Below, piece after piece: positions 30,001-37,700 of a stretch of 64,000 nt of DNA (position 1 is the stretch's first letter; each line of letters begins with the position of its first letter). The stretch lies in NCBI RefSeq assembly GCF_030867145.1, contig NC_134419.1, forward strand, positions 73,775,403-73,839,402, in the 5' to 3' direction. The stretch comes from Opisthocomus hoazin. Its lineage: Eukaryota > Chordata > Aves > Opisthocomiformes > Opisthocomidae. The notes under the pieces are model-generated. The model saw only the letters and a list, made by a program, of their open reading frames with translations, ran no database searches and was not told the origin of the DNA. Both the position numbers and the translations under genes were made by a program.

Positions 30001-31474
30001 GCAGTCTGCAAGACTTGACACTGCTTGTCATGGTTCTATTCAGTCATCCGAGATCGAGGATTAGTAGCATTTGTCTAGCGAATGCTCCCTTCACATCAAC
30101 TCTACGCCTTCAGTTCACTAGAACTGAGTAGAGCTGCAGCAGTGCAAGAGACGTGAATTTAAAGCTGCTCTGCAATACCAGAAAAGCCATGATAAAATGT
30201 CAGATTTAAACAGTCAATATTGCAGCAATGCAACTTGCTCATCAAGTAAGTACAACTTCCTCTACCCAAGAATTCTGAAGTTTAATTAAAGTTTATATAC
30301 TATGGTTAGGCACCTTTTCCAGTAAAAGGACTGCTAAAATACAACTCCATCTTTGGAATTTGACTGAAGCTGATTTTATCTTTCATCTTTGTATCTTTGT
30401 CTTTGATCTTTGTGGGAACGACTTTCACAATGAATTTTAGATTAGAAATCTTGAGGATGTGCAGTACTTAATTAAACATTTTCTTGTTAAACTACTTTAA
30501 TCGTGTATAGCCCCCAGACTACGCAGCTTCTTCAGCTGTCATTTCAAGACCTGTACATCATCTGTGATTTTTGGATGTCTTTAAGTGTCATCCGGCAATC
30601 AGCCGTGACAATGAAGATCCAAATGGTCTTGCTAAGTGCTTAAAATAGGGTACTGTAAAAAAAGCAGTGCCAAAGCCATATATTTAGCCTGAAAGCAGAC
30701 AGCTGACACATATAACCAGTCCGGCTTTATACAAGGCAGTCAGCAGGAGACAGCTACAGTGCAGTGCTCCTTGGCTTCTCTGCCGGGGGCAAACTTACGC
30801 ATCAGCCTGTGCGACATCTCAGAAGTTTAATCATTTGCATTCTGACCAGAGTCACGCCAAGGACAGGACTACTGAATACGCAGCCCACACTGAAAAACAG
30901 GGCCCGACATCAGGCCGGTTTTGGGTGCGAGATCGGGGCCCGGACACCTCAGGCCGAGCCCCCGGCCAGCGGGGAGACCCTTCCCGGCGACGGCCGGGCC
31001 GGAGGGGCGGCGGGGCTCGGGCCGCGCAGCCCTCGGCAGAGCAGGCCGTCACCAACCCCCCCCTTCGCCCAGAGCCTGCCCGCCGGCGGGCGGCCGGGGG
31101 CCCCGCCGAGAAGAGGGAGGCGGAGCCGGCCCCGCTCCCCACGGCCGCCCGGGCCTCGTCTCCGCCATGCGGCGCGGCCGACGCCGGCAGGCCCCGGCCA
31201 TTTCCTCGCGGCGAGGCGGCGCCGCGCCCCGCTCCCGGGCGGCCGCTCCTCAGCGCCAGGGAGGCGCCGGCCGAGGCCCCGCGCCGCGCCGGGCCGAGGG
31301 GCCGGCGGAGGGGCCCGAGGGGCGGGCAGGGCCCGGCCCGGGAGGGGAGGGGAGCGAGGAGGAGCGGGGAGCGGGCGGCGGAACCGGCGGTGGGTGGGGG
31401 ACGGAGGGGGGCGGCCCGCACTGACCGTTCGCCCGCTTCAGGGCATTCTCGGGCCGCTGGAAGTACACCGGCAT
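1..31474 (-). CDS. EIF3A: eIF3a, largest subunit of translation initiation factor 3 (3' end beyond window)
   Basis: Scaffold subunit of the cytoplasmic eIF3 complex, which holds the 43S pre-initiation complex together. The minus strand gives 20 coding exons with GT-AG borders and matching phases: 31426-31474, 27494-27684, 27155-27291, 25516-25679, 24033-24232, 22816-23024, 21644-21815, 20217-20321, 19321-19419, 18521-18637, 17307-17492, 14193-14540, 13549-13653, 11637-11750, 11300-11422, 10143-10296, 8914-9098, 7077-7165, 1770-2662 and 261-435. They encode about 1,271 residues, against 1,382 in human eIF3a. The N-terminus begins [10 protein letters not shown]. The PCI region falls around residues 315-500 (exons 6-11), a long charged helix or coiled coil follows (about 543-890), then the Asp/Arg repeat domain. 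The start has A at -3. Bases 1-260 are intron; the last exons lie off the left edge. In introns 1 (27685-31425) and 18 (2663-7076) I recognise no gene; the repeats seen elsewhere are listed separately. Identity is near certain from sequence conservation. Confidence 0.98.
261..435 (-). CDS. EIF3A: EIF3A exon 20 (last coding exon in window)
   Basis: The exon encodes 57 full codons from [16 protein letters not shown] to DRFRRP, with split codons at both ends (acceptor TTACAG, donor GTTTGA). Residues are mainly Arg, Asp and Glu, as in the human tail. The human protein continues with about 110 more residues, so one or two further exons and the 3' UTR lie left of base 1. Confidence 0.93.
1236..1290 (-). 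mobile_element. Old CR1 3'-end fragment
   Basis: A short stretch reading GGGACCTCAGAAGGTCATCC followed by CAGTCCCAACTCCTGCTCC resembles the antisense of the CR1 3' UTR (GGGACCTCTGGAGGTCATC-type). It is diverged and truncated on both sides, in the intron after EIF3A exon 19. Confidence 0.6.
1770..2500 (-). repeat. 30-bp coding minisatellite in EIF3A exon 19
   Basis: About 23 imperfect 30-nt units. Two blocks are perfect: three identical copies at 1951-2040, preceded by a near-identical one at 1921-1950, and three identical copies at 2221-2310, preceded by a near-identical one at 2191-2220. The period is a multiple of three, so unit gain or loss keeps the frame. Confidence 0.95.
1770..2662 (-). 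CDS. EIF3A: EIF3A exon 19: Asp/Arg 10-residue repeat domain
   Basis: One 893-nt exon encodes about 298 residues made mostly of repeats. It begins [16 protein letters not shown], then has four tandem GDDLPRR heptapeptides, a short acidic linker ([12 protein letters not shown]), and about 23 decapeptide-like units of the form [20 protein letters not shown] or [10 protein letters not shown]. It ends [11 protein letters not shown]. In mammals the equivalent repeats are the disordered C-terminal domain that binds eIF4B and RNA. The repeat unit is 30 nt and several neighbouring units are identical in DNA, so copy number may vary between individuals or be mis-assembled. Long open frames on the other strand here are shadows of the repeat. 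Confidence 0.96.
2531..2614 (-). repeat. 21-bp coding tandem repeat, four perfect copies, in EIF3A exon 19
   Basis: Four back-to-back identical 21-nt units (2531-2551, 2552-2572, 2573-2593, 2594-2614) encode GDDLPRR repeated in frame. Period and motif differ from the neighbouring 30-nt array, so this is a separate expansion. Confidence 0.95.
3651..3713. repeat. A/C-rich low-complexity tract
   Basis: Runs of A broken by CCC and C. It lies in EIF3A intron 18 and shows no gene signal. Confidence 0.8.
7077..7165 (-). CDS. EIF3A: EIF3A exon 18: linker before the repeat domain
   Basis: This short exon encodes about 29 residues ([18 protein letters not shown] and onward) and ends in AG before a GTAATT donor. 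It opens the Trp/Arg/Glu-rich tail and matches human eIF3a just before its repeat domain. Phase agrees with exon 17 (ends on a whole codon) and exon 19 (begins with the third base of an Arg codon). It is isolated by introns of 4.4 kb and 1.7 kb. Confidence 0.93.
8914..14540 (-). CDS. EIF3A: EIF3A exons 12-17: charged helical (spectrin-like/coiled-coil) region
   Basis: Six exons (14193-14540, 13549-13653, 11637-11750, 11300-11422, 10143-10296, 8914-9098) encode about residues 544-886. They are dominated by Glu, Lys, Arg and Gln in heptad-like runs such as [21 protein letters not shown]-like and [11 protein letters not shown] segments. In the known protein this helical stretch contacts eIF3b and other peripheral subunits. 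Introns 13 (11751-13548) and 12 (14541-17306) are the long ones here. Intron 13 holds a degraded CR1-like sequence. Confidence 0.95.
12040..13000 (-). mobile_element. Ancient, degraded CR1-like sequence in EIF3A intron 13
   Basis: Pieces read like the antisense of an amniote CR1 reverse-transcriptase region: a TTGGCCTCCTCTCAAACTTC block near 12428, a TTTTTGGAAAATTCAACTTA block near 12708, a TACCCAGCTGACTACTCGTT block near 12858, and a CATCAGGCTAACAAGCCTGC block near 12915. Their order matches a single minus-orientation element, but the frame is destroyed. The recognition rests on remembered consensus, so borders are approximate. Confidence 0.5.
16143..16443. other. Coding-like island inside EIF3A intron 12, unidentified
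   Basis: About 280 bp stand out from the AT-rich intron by higher GC and by open frames on both strands (minus 16143-16424, plus 16216-16443). I do not recognise either peptide. It could be a decayed processed pseudogene, an unknown repeat or a conserved noncoding block. No splice context suggests use in EIF3A. Confidence 0.3.
17307..23024 (-). CDS. EIF3A: EIF3A exons 6-11: PCI domain region
   Basis: Six exons (22816-23024, 21644-21815, 20217-20321, 19321-19419, 18521-18637, 17307-17492) encode about residues 248-543. By comparison with human eIF3a, this covers the PCI domain that packs into the eIF3 PCI/MPN core, with segments such as [14 protein letters not shown] and [14 protein letters not shown]. 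Exons 8-11 all begin and end at codon boundaries (phase 0). Introns between them are 0.8-1.9 kb. A CR1 element lies in the intron between exons 7 and 8. Confidence 0.95.
21269..21561 (+). mobile_element. CR1 LINE, 5'-truncated 3' end (plus orientation) in EIF3A intron 7
   Basis: Contains the C-terminal end of CR1 ORF2 ([28 protein letters not shown]) up to a stop near 21482, then the CR1 3' UTR and two tail octamers (ATTCTGTG ATTCTGTG) at 21545-21561. It is antisense to EIF3A and its tail ends about 82 bp from the exon 7 splice donor. The frame is open over this piece, so it is not very old. Confidence 0.93.
30374..30417 (+). repeat. Short ATCTTTG-type simple repeat
   Basis: Imperfect heptamer-like repeats of ATCTTTG/TTTGTCTTTG in EIF3A intron 1. 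No function is inferred. Confidence 0.6.
31426..31474 (-). CDS. EIF3A: EIF3A coding exon 1 (start codon exon)
   Basis: This exon carries the ATG and 16 codons, ending in AAC plus one base of the next codon before a GTCAGT donor. The ATG context is GCCATC-ATG-C, with A at -3. It sits inside a CpG island. A GATGGCGGC core on the opposite strand overlaps the start, resembling a YY1 site. The first intron is about 3.7 kb. Confidence 0.96.
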
Positions 31475-31548
31475 GATGGCGGCGGCCTCTCCTCACAGGG
31501 CGGCGGCGGCTGCTCGCTCCGTGCTCCAGCCAGGCAGCCTGCGAGGCC

Positions 31549-31555
31549 GGAAAGG
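31549..31555 (-). promoter_or_regulatory. Candidate TCT initiator / 5'TOP start for EIF3A
   Basis: On the minus strand the bases CCTTTCC lie about 75-80 nt upstream of the ATG, matching the pyrimidine initiator (C then TTTCC) used by translation-machinery genes. eIF3 subunit mRNAs are reported to include TOP-type messages. The start site itself is inferred. Confidence 0.35.
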
Positions 31556-31800
31556 GCGGGCCGGTCCCTCACCCGCGCGCGCGCGCTGACGTCGCCGGAA
31601 GCGGAAGCTCCTCGCGGCGCCGTGAGGGAGCGGCCGTCTCCGCGGGCTGGTCCCCGGTGCCGGTGGCCGAGGGACGTGCCGCGCTGTGCCGGGGCTGCCG
31701 GCGGGGCTCGGGGAGTTGGCGAGGGGAGGGGGTTGCAGCGCAGCAGCCCGGTTCGGTGTCCCGCAGGGGCAGGGCCCGTCGCCGGCCCCCCGTGGCCGTA

Positions 31801-32310
31801 GTGCGGGGCAGTGACACTGCGGTCACAGCTGGCGCCAGCGCCTGTGGACATTCCTGCTGGCGTACGAGAGACAGCGGGAGGCGTGCAGCAGCGTGTGCAT
31901 CGCGCACAGCAGCACTGTAAGGGCAGGAGCGAAGGCGCAGGACAGCGACGGCGGGACCGACGGGTGTACTGGGACGAGCAGAGGGCAGAGCAGCGCGTCT
32001 CCGTGTGCTTGCCAGGCTTTGAGCAGAAGCGGGCAGCTCCACAGCCAGATCATCATCGCGATGGCCCCGCGTCACTCTCTGCGCACCTGGGTGCCTCACG
32101 CTGCCTTCTTAAATATGTCCAAGTACGATTTTTCAAAAAATGCTTAGGTAGGTGGGGATGAGGTCTGTTGATGAGGACTAAAGAGAGCCTGTTCTTGTCT
32201 TTTGAATTTCTGGTCTGGCACACTTCTGTGTACTTGTTGCTTCTTTTTTTTTGCATACTGTTCGCATTAACCATCCTGCGTGGCCACCAGGAAGCTTCAT
32301 AACCATTACA
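31801..32310. other. Spacer between EIF3A CpG island and CR1, no gene seen
   Basis: About 500 bp of moderately GC-rich sequence that falls to AT-rich by 32240. No conserved frame, promoter element or repeat family was recognised. Confidence 0.6.
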
Positions 32311-32724
32311 CTGGTTATACTGCTGGTCGACAGCCGGCTGAACATGAGCCAGCAGTGTGCCCAGGTGGCCAAGAAGGCCACCAGCATCCTGGCTTGTATC
32401 AGGAATGGTGTGGCCAGCAGGAGCAGAGCAGTGATCGTGCCCCTGTACTCGGCACTGGTGAGACCCCACCTGGAGTACTGTATTCAGTTCTGGGCCCCTC
32501 GCTACAAGAAGAACATTGAGGGGCTGGAGCGTGTCCAGAGAAGGGCAACGAGGATGGTGAGGGGTCTAGAGAACAAGTCTGACGAGGAGCAACTGAAGGA
32601 ACTGGGGCTGTTTAGTCTGGAGAAAAGGAGGCTGAGGGAGGACCTTACCACTCTCTACAACTGCCTGAAAGGAGGTTGACGTGAGGTGGGTGTTGGTCTC
32701 TTCTCCCAAGTAGCAAGTGATAGC
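32311..32724 (+). mobile_element. CR1 LINE fragment, plus orientation, both ends missing
   Basis: Encodes a CR1 ORF2 C-terminal piece on the plus strand, open from about 32311 to a stop at 32677-32679 (motifs [44 protein letters not shown]). It stops abruptly after CAAGTGATAG where a full CR1 would continue about 250 bp to its tail. A minus-orientation CR1 begins at once, so the 3' end was lost to that insertion or to a deletion. Confidence 0.92.
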
Positions 32725-32729
32725 ATGAC

Positions 32730-34271
32730 TATAGAATGGTAAGGGTTGGAAGGGACCTCTGTGAGTCACCCAGTCCAACCCCCTGCCGAAGCAGGGTCAC
32801 CCAGAGCAGGCTGCACAGGACCGCATCCAGGCAGGTCTTGAATATCTCCAGAGAAGGAGACTCCACAGCCTCCCTGGGCAGCCTGTTCCAGGGCTCCGTC
32901 ACCCTCAGAGGGAAGAAGTTCTTCCTCATGTTCAGCTGGAACTTCCTCTGCTTCAGTTTGTGCCCATTTCCCCTTGTCCTGTCGCTGGGCACCCTGAAAA
33001 GAGTCTGGCCCCATCCTCCTGACACCTACCCTTAAGATATTTATAAGCATTTATTAGATTCCCTCTCAGCCTTCTCTTCTTCAGGCTGAACAAGCCCAGC
33101 TCCTTCAGCCTCTCCTCGTAGGAGAGATGCTCCAGTCCCCTCATCATCCTTGTAGCCCTCCTCTGGACTCTCTCCTGTAACTCCTCATCTTTCTTGAACT
33201 GGGGAGCCCAGAACTGGACACAGTACTCCTGATGGGGCCTCACTAGAGCAGTGTAGAGGGGAAGGAGAACCTCCCTCGACCTGCTGGCCACACTCCTCTT
33301 GATGCATCCCAGGATCCCATTGGCCTTCTTGACAACCAGGGCACACTGCTGGCTCATGGTTAACCTGTCGTCCACCAGCACTCCCAGGTCCCTCTCCACA
33401 GAGCTGCTCTCCAGCAGGTCTGCCCCAAGCCTGTACTGGTGCATGGGGTTGTTCCTCCCCAGGTGCAGGACCCTGCACTTGCCCTCGCTGAATCTCATCA
33501 GGTTCCTCCCTGCCCAACTCTCCAGCCTGTCCAGGTCACGCTGAATGGCAGCACAGCCTTCTGGTGTATCTACCACTCCTCCCAGTTTTGTGTCATCAGC
33601 AAACTTGCTGAGGGTACATTCTAACTCTTCATCCAGGTCATTGATGAAGAAGTTAAACAAGAGTGGGCCCAGTACTGACCCCTGAAGGACACCACTAGTT
33701 ACCAGCCTCCAACTAGACTCAGCGCCGCTGATGACAACCCTCTGAGTTCTGCCATTCAGCCAGTTCTCAATCCACCTCACCGACCACTCATCCAGCCCAC
33801 ACTTCCTCAGCTTCCCTAGGAGGATGTCATGGGAGACCGTGTCAAAAGCCTTGCTGAAGTCTAGGTAGACAACATCCACGGCTCTCCCCTCATCTACCCA
33901 GCCAGTCATGTCATCGTAGAAAGCTATCAGATTGGTCAGGCATGATTTCCCCTTGGTGAATCCATGCTGACTACTCCTGATAACCTTCTTTTCTTCCACT
34001 TGCTTCATGATGGCCTCCAGGATAAGCTGTTCCATCACCTTTCCCGGGATGGAGGTGAGGCTGACCGGCCTGTAGTTCCCTGGGTCCTCCTTCTTGCCCT
34101 TTTTGAAGATTGGAGTGACATTGGCCTTTCTCCAGTCCTCGGGCACCTCTCCTGTCCTCCAGGACCTCTCAAAGATGATGGAGAGTGGCTCAGCAATGAC
34201 ATCCGCCAGCTCCCTCAGCACTCGTGGGTGCAGTCCATCGGGGCCCATGGATTTGTGGGCATTCAGATCAC
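32730..34271 (-). mobile_element. CR1 LINE, long 5'-truncated copy, minus orientation
   Basis: About 1.5 kb carrying the reverse-transcriptase half of CR1 ORF2. A 431-codon frame (34248 to 32953) shows [47 protein letters not shown] and the catalytic FADDTK motif. The last part continues in another frame (33025 to 32729), including [20 protein letters not shown], then the CR1 3' UTR. It lacks the endonuclease domain and ORF1, so it is not autonomous. The long open frame suggests a fairly recent insertion. It fills half of the EIF3A-DENND10 spacer. Confidence 0.95.
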
Positions 34272-34289
34272 TTAAGCGATCTCTATTCT

Positions 34290-34740
34290 TTCAAAAGCCT
34301 TTTTTTCCCCCCGCCGTTCCCAGTGACTGCTGGCAAAGAGCCCGCCGGCTGCCAGGGGCAGGCAGCACCATGAGGCAGCCAGCACGGAGCTAATGGCGGC
34401 CGCCGGCGTGAGTGAGGGGGCACGCGGCGGCGGGGCGGGGCTGGCGGCGGCGCGGGGCGGGGCGGGGCTGGCGGCGGGCGGAAGGCGGCGGGGCCGGGCG
34501 CGGAAGATGGCGGAGCCGGAGCCGCAGCAGCTGCTGGCTGTGGGGCTGATCGGTGAGGGCTGCGGGGCCGCGGCTCGGGAGTGGGTTAGGGGCCGGTCCC
34601 GGCCGGGCGCTTGGCAGCCCGCGGTTGTGCCGAGGGGTTCCCGCCCGCCGGGCCGGCGGCTCGGTCTGCCTGGTGCAGAGCTGAGCCGCCCGCAGCTCGG
34701 CCGAGGGGTCTGGAGTTCACCGCTCCTGAGGCTTCTGTGA
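34290..34740. promoter_or_regulatory. CpG-island promoter of DENND10
   Basis: CpG-dense sequence with repeated GGGGCGGGGC Sp1-type boxes at 34432-34475. AAGATGGCGGAG at the start codon (34504-34515) resembles a YY1 site, often found just downstream of TATA-less start sites. No TATA box is seen. Confidence 0.85.
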
Positions 34741-37700
34741 AGAAATCGGGATAGGAAAAGCAGGGAATATCATAAAAAAGCTGATCCGGGCGTTGTGGGT
34801 CAATAGCTCGCCCGTAGGGATGTGTATGCAAACTCCTGGTGCTGTTTTGACCTCTTAAAGCAGATGAAGAGTGGATATTTATGACCATTTAAAAAATAAA
34901 ACCCATAGCGCAAGTGCTGCCCTACAGCTTAAACCGTCGCGGCAGAACTGGGTGCCTAGGGTCAGGGTAAGGCGGAATTTTGATCTGACTCCAGGAGACA
35001 AACCCGATAAACCCATCGATTTACTTCCTTGCTGCTGTTTGGCATTCTCACAGTGGACATTTTTCCACCGTAGAAAAAGACACCAACGGAGATGCCTTGT
35101 GGGTTTGGTGTTACCCGTCCGTGACAGCGGAACTGAGGAGTCTGTTGCTGCGAAAGTGCTGCCTGACGGATGAAAATAAATTGCTTCATACGTTTGTGTT
35201 TGGCCAGTATAAAAGGTCGTGGTTCTACATCACAACTGTGGAAGTTCAAGATTCTCCAGCCTTGAAAAAGGTAGGACTTGGTCGGCTGGTTTTTCAGTAG
35301 GGTGCAGGGAAGACTTCTGCAGAGCTGTGGCAGTTTTTAAGCAGTGTTTTCCCGTTGTGTGCTATGAGGAAAGGAAGGGATTCCAGGTTTCCTGTGCTCA
35401 CGGACGCCGCTCTTACCCAGCTGTCTAACCAGTCCACCAGTTTTTCACCAAGGCGTATATTGGATGGCATTGCAGAGGGATTGAGATACTCATTACCCAG
35501 TTTAGATTTTCTGTATTAAAACAGAAATGCTATTTCATGCTATTATTTCTAGTTACTTTTAATCTCAAGTTCAGCAATTTTTTTGGTCAAAAAATCTCTG
35601 CAAAGGGTCTTTCATAGTGTCCAAAATCTTGTTCATATAGAACTTGATGCTTTTTTGTTTTTTTCCAAAGGGTTGAGTTATATAGGGACTTTCTTTTATG
35701 CTGCATTGATAACTGGGATACTGCCAATATGCTTGTATCTTCTATACTTCCCCTGTTATGAAGATCATTAAATTGTCTGTTAAGTTTATTCGGTTTTCAT
35801 ATTTCATGCTATATTGTTTAGTAGAAAGATAATGTGGTAATTTTGCATGCCCACAGCACAGTGTTGCTTGCCGTTCCTCACTCCAAGCTTACGTCTCCTA
35901 TGAACTTTAAAGGTGTTTAAAAAAAAAGAAAGTGTCCCAGTGGTAGTGGGAGATGCTCTTTTAGGAGGACACATGAGCCTGGTCATTGTCTGCAGACCTT
36001 CAGCCTTGTACTGTCCCAGCCCGCAATCATCTCATTAAGGAAGTTAAGGAGTATTTCTGTCTGTGGGCTTGCTAGCCATGAATTTTTTTCCAGTCTCTTT
36101 CTGAATATGTTGATACTGCCTGCCTCCACAGCCGCCTTTGGCAGAAAATTGTGGAAGTTTCCTACCTGCTATGGGGAAGAAAAATGTTTTTGTCTTTTAA
36201 AATAATCTGATGATATTAAAGGAAAGCAGCTCTTATAGATGGTATGTACTAGAGCTAGACTCATTTCCATTGAGTCACATCAGAAATCTGTTAACCGGGC
36301 GTTTTATGCAGTTAGCAACGTGGATCTGCTGCTGGATCGCTCACTTTTTTTAATTGAAAAACCTTGTCAGAGTTCTGCAATAAGTTCACTAATGTGAAAA
36401 AGACTGTTCATATGGGGTCATTAAATAAGCTGTATATTCTTGTGTGCTCGTCTCTCACCCAGGTGACCCACTTCTCCATTGTTCTGACAGCCAAAGACTT
36501 CAACCCAGAGAAATATGCAGCCTTCACTAGGATACTGTGTAGGTCTGTATAAAAGCGGTTTTGAGGTACTGCTCTGTGCTTGTGTAGATCTTGCCAAGGC
36601 AAAAGATTAAATCTCATTGTGTTGTGTTTGCATTTGGTTGAACAATATGCTGGAAACACCGTGCTACAAACTGTGAATCAGATTATACAAATCCTTGATT
36701 TGAACTTATCTTGAGTTCGTGCAGTAAGTGTGGGGTGAGCGTCAGATGCCCAGTAGGTTTTAATGCATCTCCTCCAGACACACACCACCACTCACCCACT
36801 CATTTTCTCTTGAGAACGTATTTTTTTAAAGTATAAACATTTGAGAAGAGGTCAGTGCTGTGCAGTCAAATGTCACCGTGTGGACAGCTTGCATCCCTCC
36901 ACACCAACTCTACTACAGATTCTCTGAACTAAGCACAGCACCCAGGGACATTTTTGCTTTTCCTCTAGAAAAATGAGAGCCCTCTGCCTCTCAAGGTCTG
37001 TGGCTCTGCCTTCTTCCAGCCAGACTGCTGTCTTCTCCTTCCCTTGTCCTATTTATTCACTTTCCTCCACAGCCCCGTTCTCATGATCACTCTCTGCATC
37101 TTTCTTTGCTTTTCCTTTGGTTCCCAAATTAGTTGAGTCCCAGTTCTTGGCACCAAGAGTATTCCCTAAGATTTTCCCTTCTTCCCTTCAAGAATGCTCC
37201 AGGGAGACCTTATTGCAGCTGTTCAGTACTTAAAGGGGGCTTGTAAGAAAGATGGGGACAAACATTTTAGCAGGCCCTGTAGCGACAGGACAAGAGGTGA
37301 TGGTTTTAAACTAAAGGACAGTAGATTTACATTGGATATATGAAGAAATTTTTACAATGAGGGTGCTTCAGCACCTTCAGAGAGGTGGTTGATGCCCCAT
37401 CCCTGGGAACTTTCCAGTTCAGGTTGGAGGGGTCTCTGAGCAACCTGATCCATTTGAAGATGTCCCTGCTCACTGCAGGGGGGGTGGATTATGTGGCCTT
37501 TAAAGGTCCCTTCCAACCCAAAGCATTCTGTGATTCTGTGACTTTGCAGCTAACTGGATGCAATTGTGAGGTTATCTGTCACAGACTTGGGAGTGCGGTC
37601 AGGCTTACCAGTTCTGCAAGGTATTGAAAACCTGCGATTGTTCTTTTTCACTAATATACAAAATATTTAAATTTTCTGTGGATCACATTAATGTTAATGT

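Larger units (their letters stand above)
30900..31800. promoter_or_regulatory. CpG-island promoter of EIF3A
   Basis: Very GC-rich and dense in CpG, with many GGGCGGG-like Sp1 cores, spanning EIF3A exon 1. It includes a (CG) run near 31575-31586. There is no TATA box, as expected for a housekeeping translation gene. Long open frames on both strands here are a composition effect. Confidence 0.85.

Noticed and set aside
1-31425. SNORA19 or another H/ACA snoRNA in an EIF3A intron
   Set aside because: Human EIF3A hosts SNORA19, so an ortholog is plausible, but I could not identify a box H/ACA pair with confident stems by eye. A covariance-model search of the introns would decide.
30764-31801. 345-codon plus-strand frame and several overlapping frames on both strands
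   Set aside because: They lie in the EIF3A CpG island, are Pro/Arg/Gly/Ala-rich as expected from GC content, and overlap exon 1 on the other strand with no family match.
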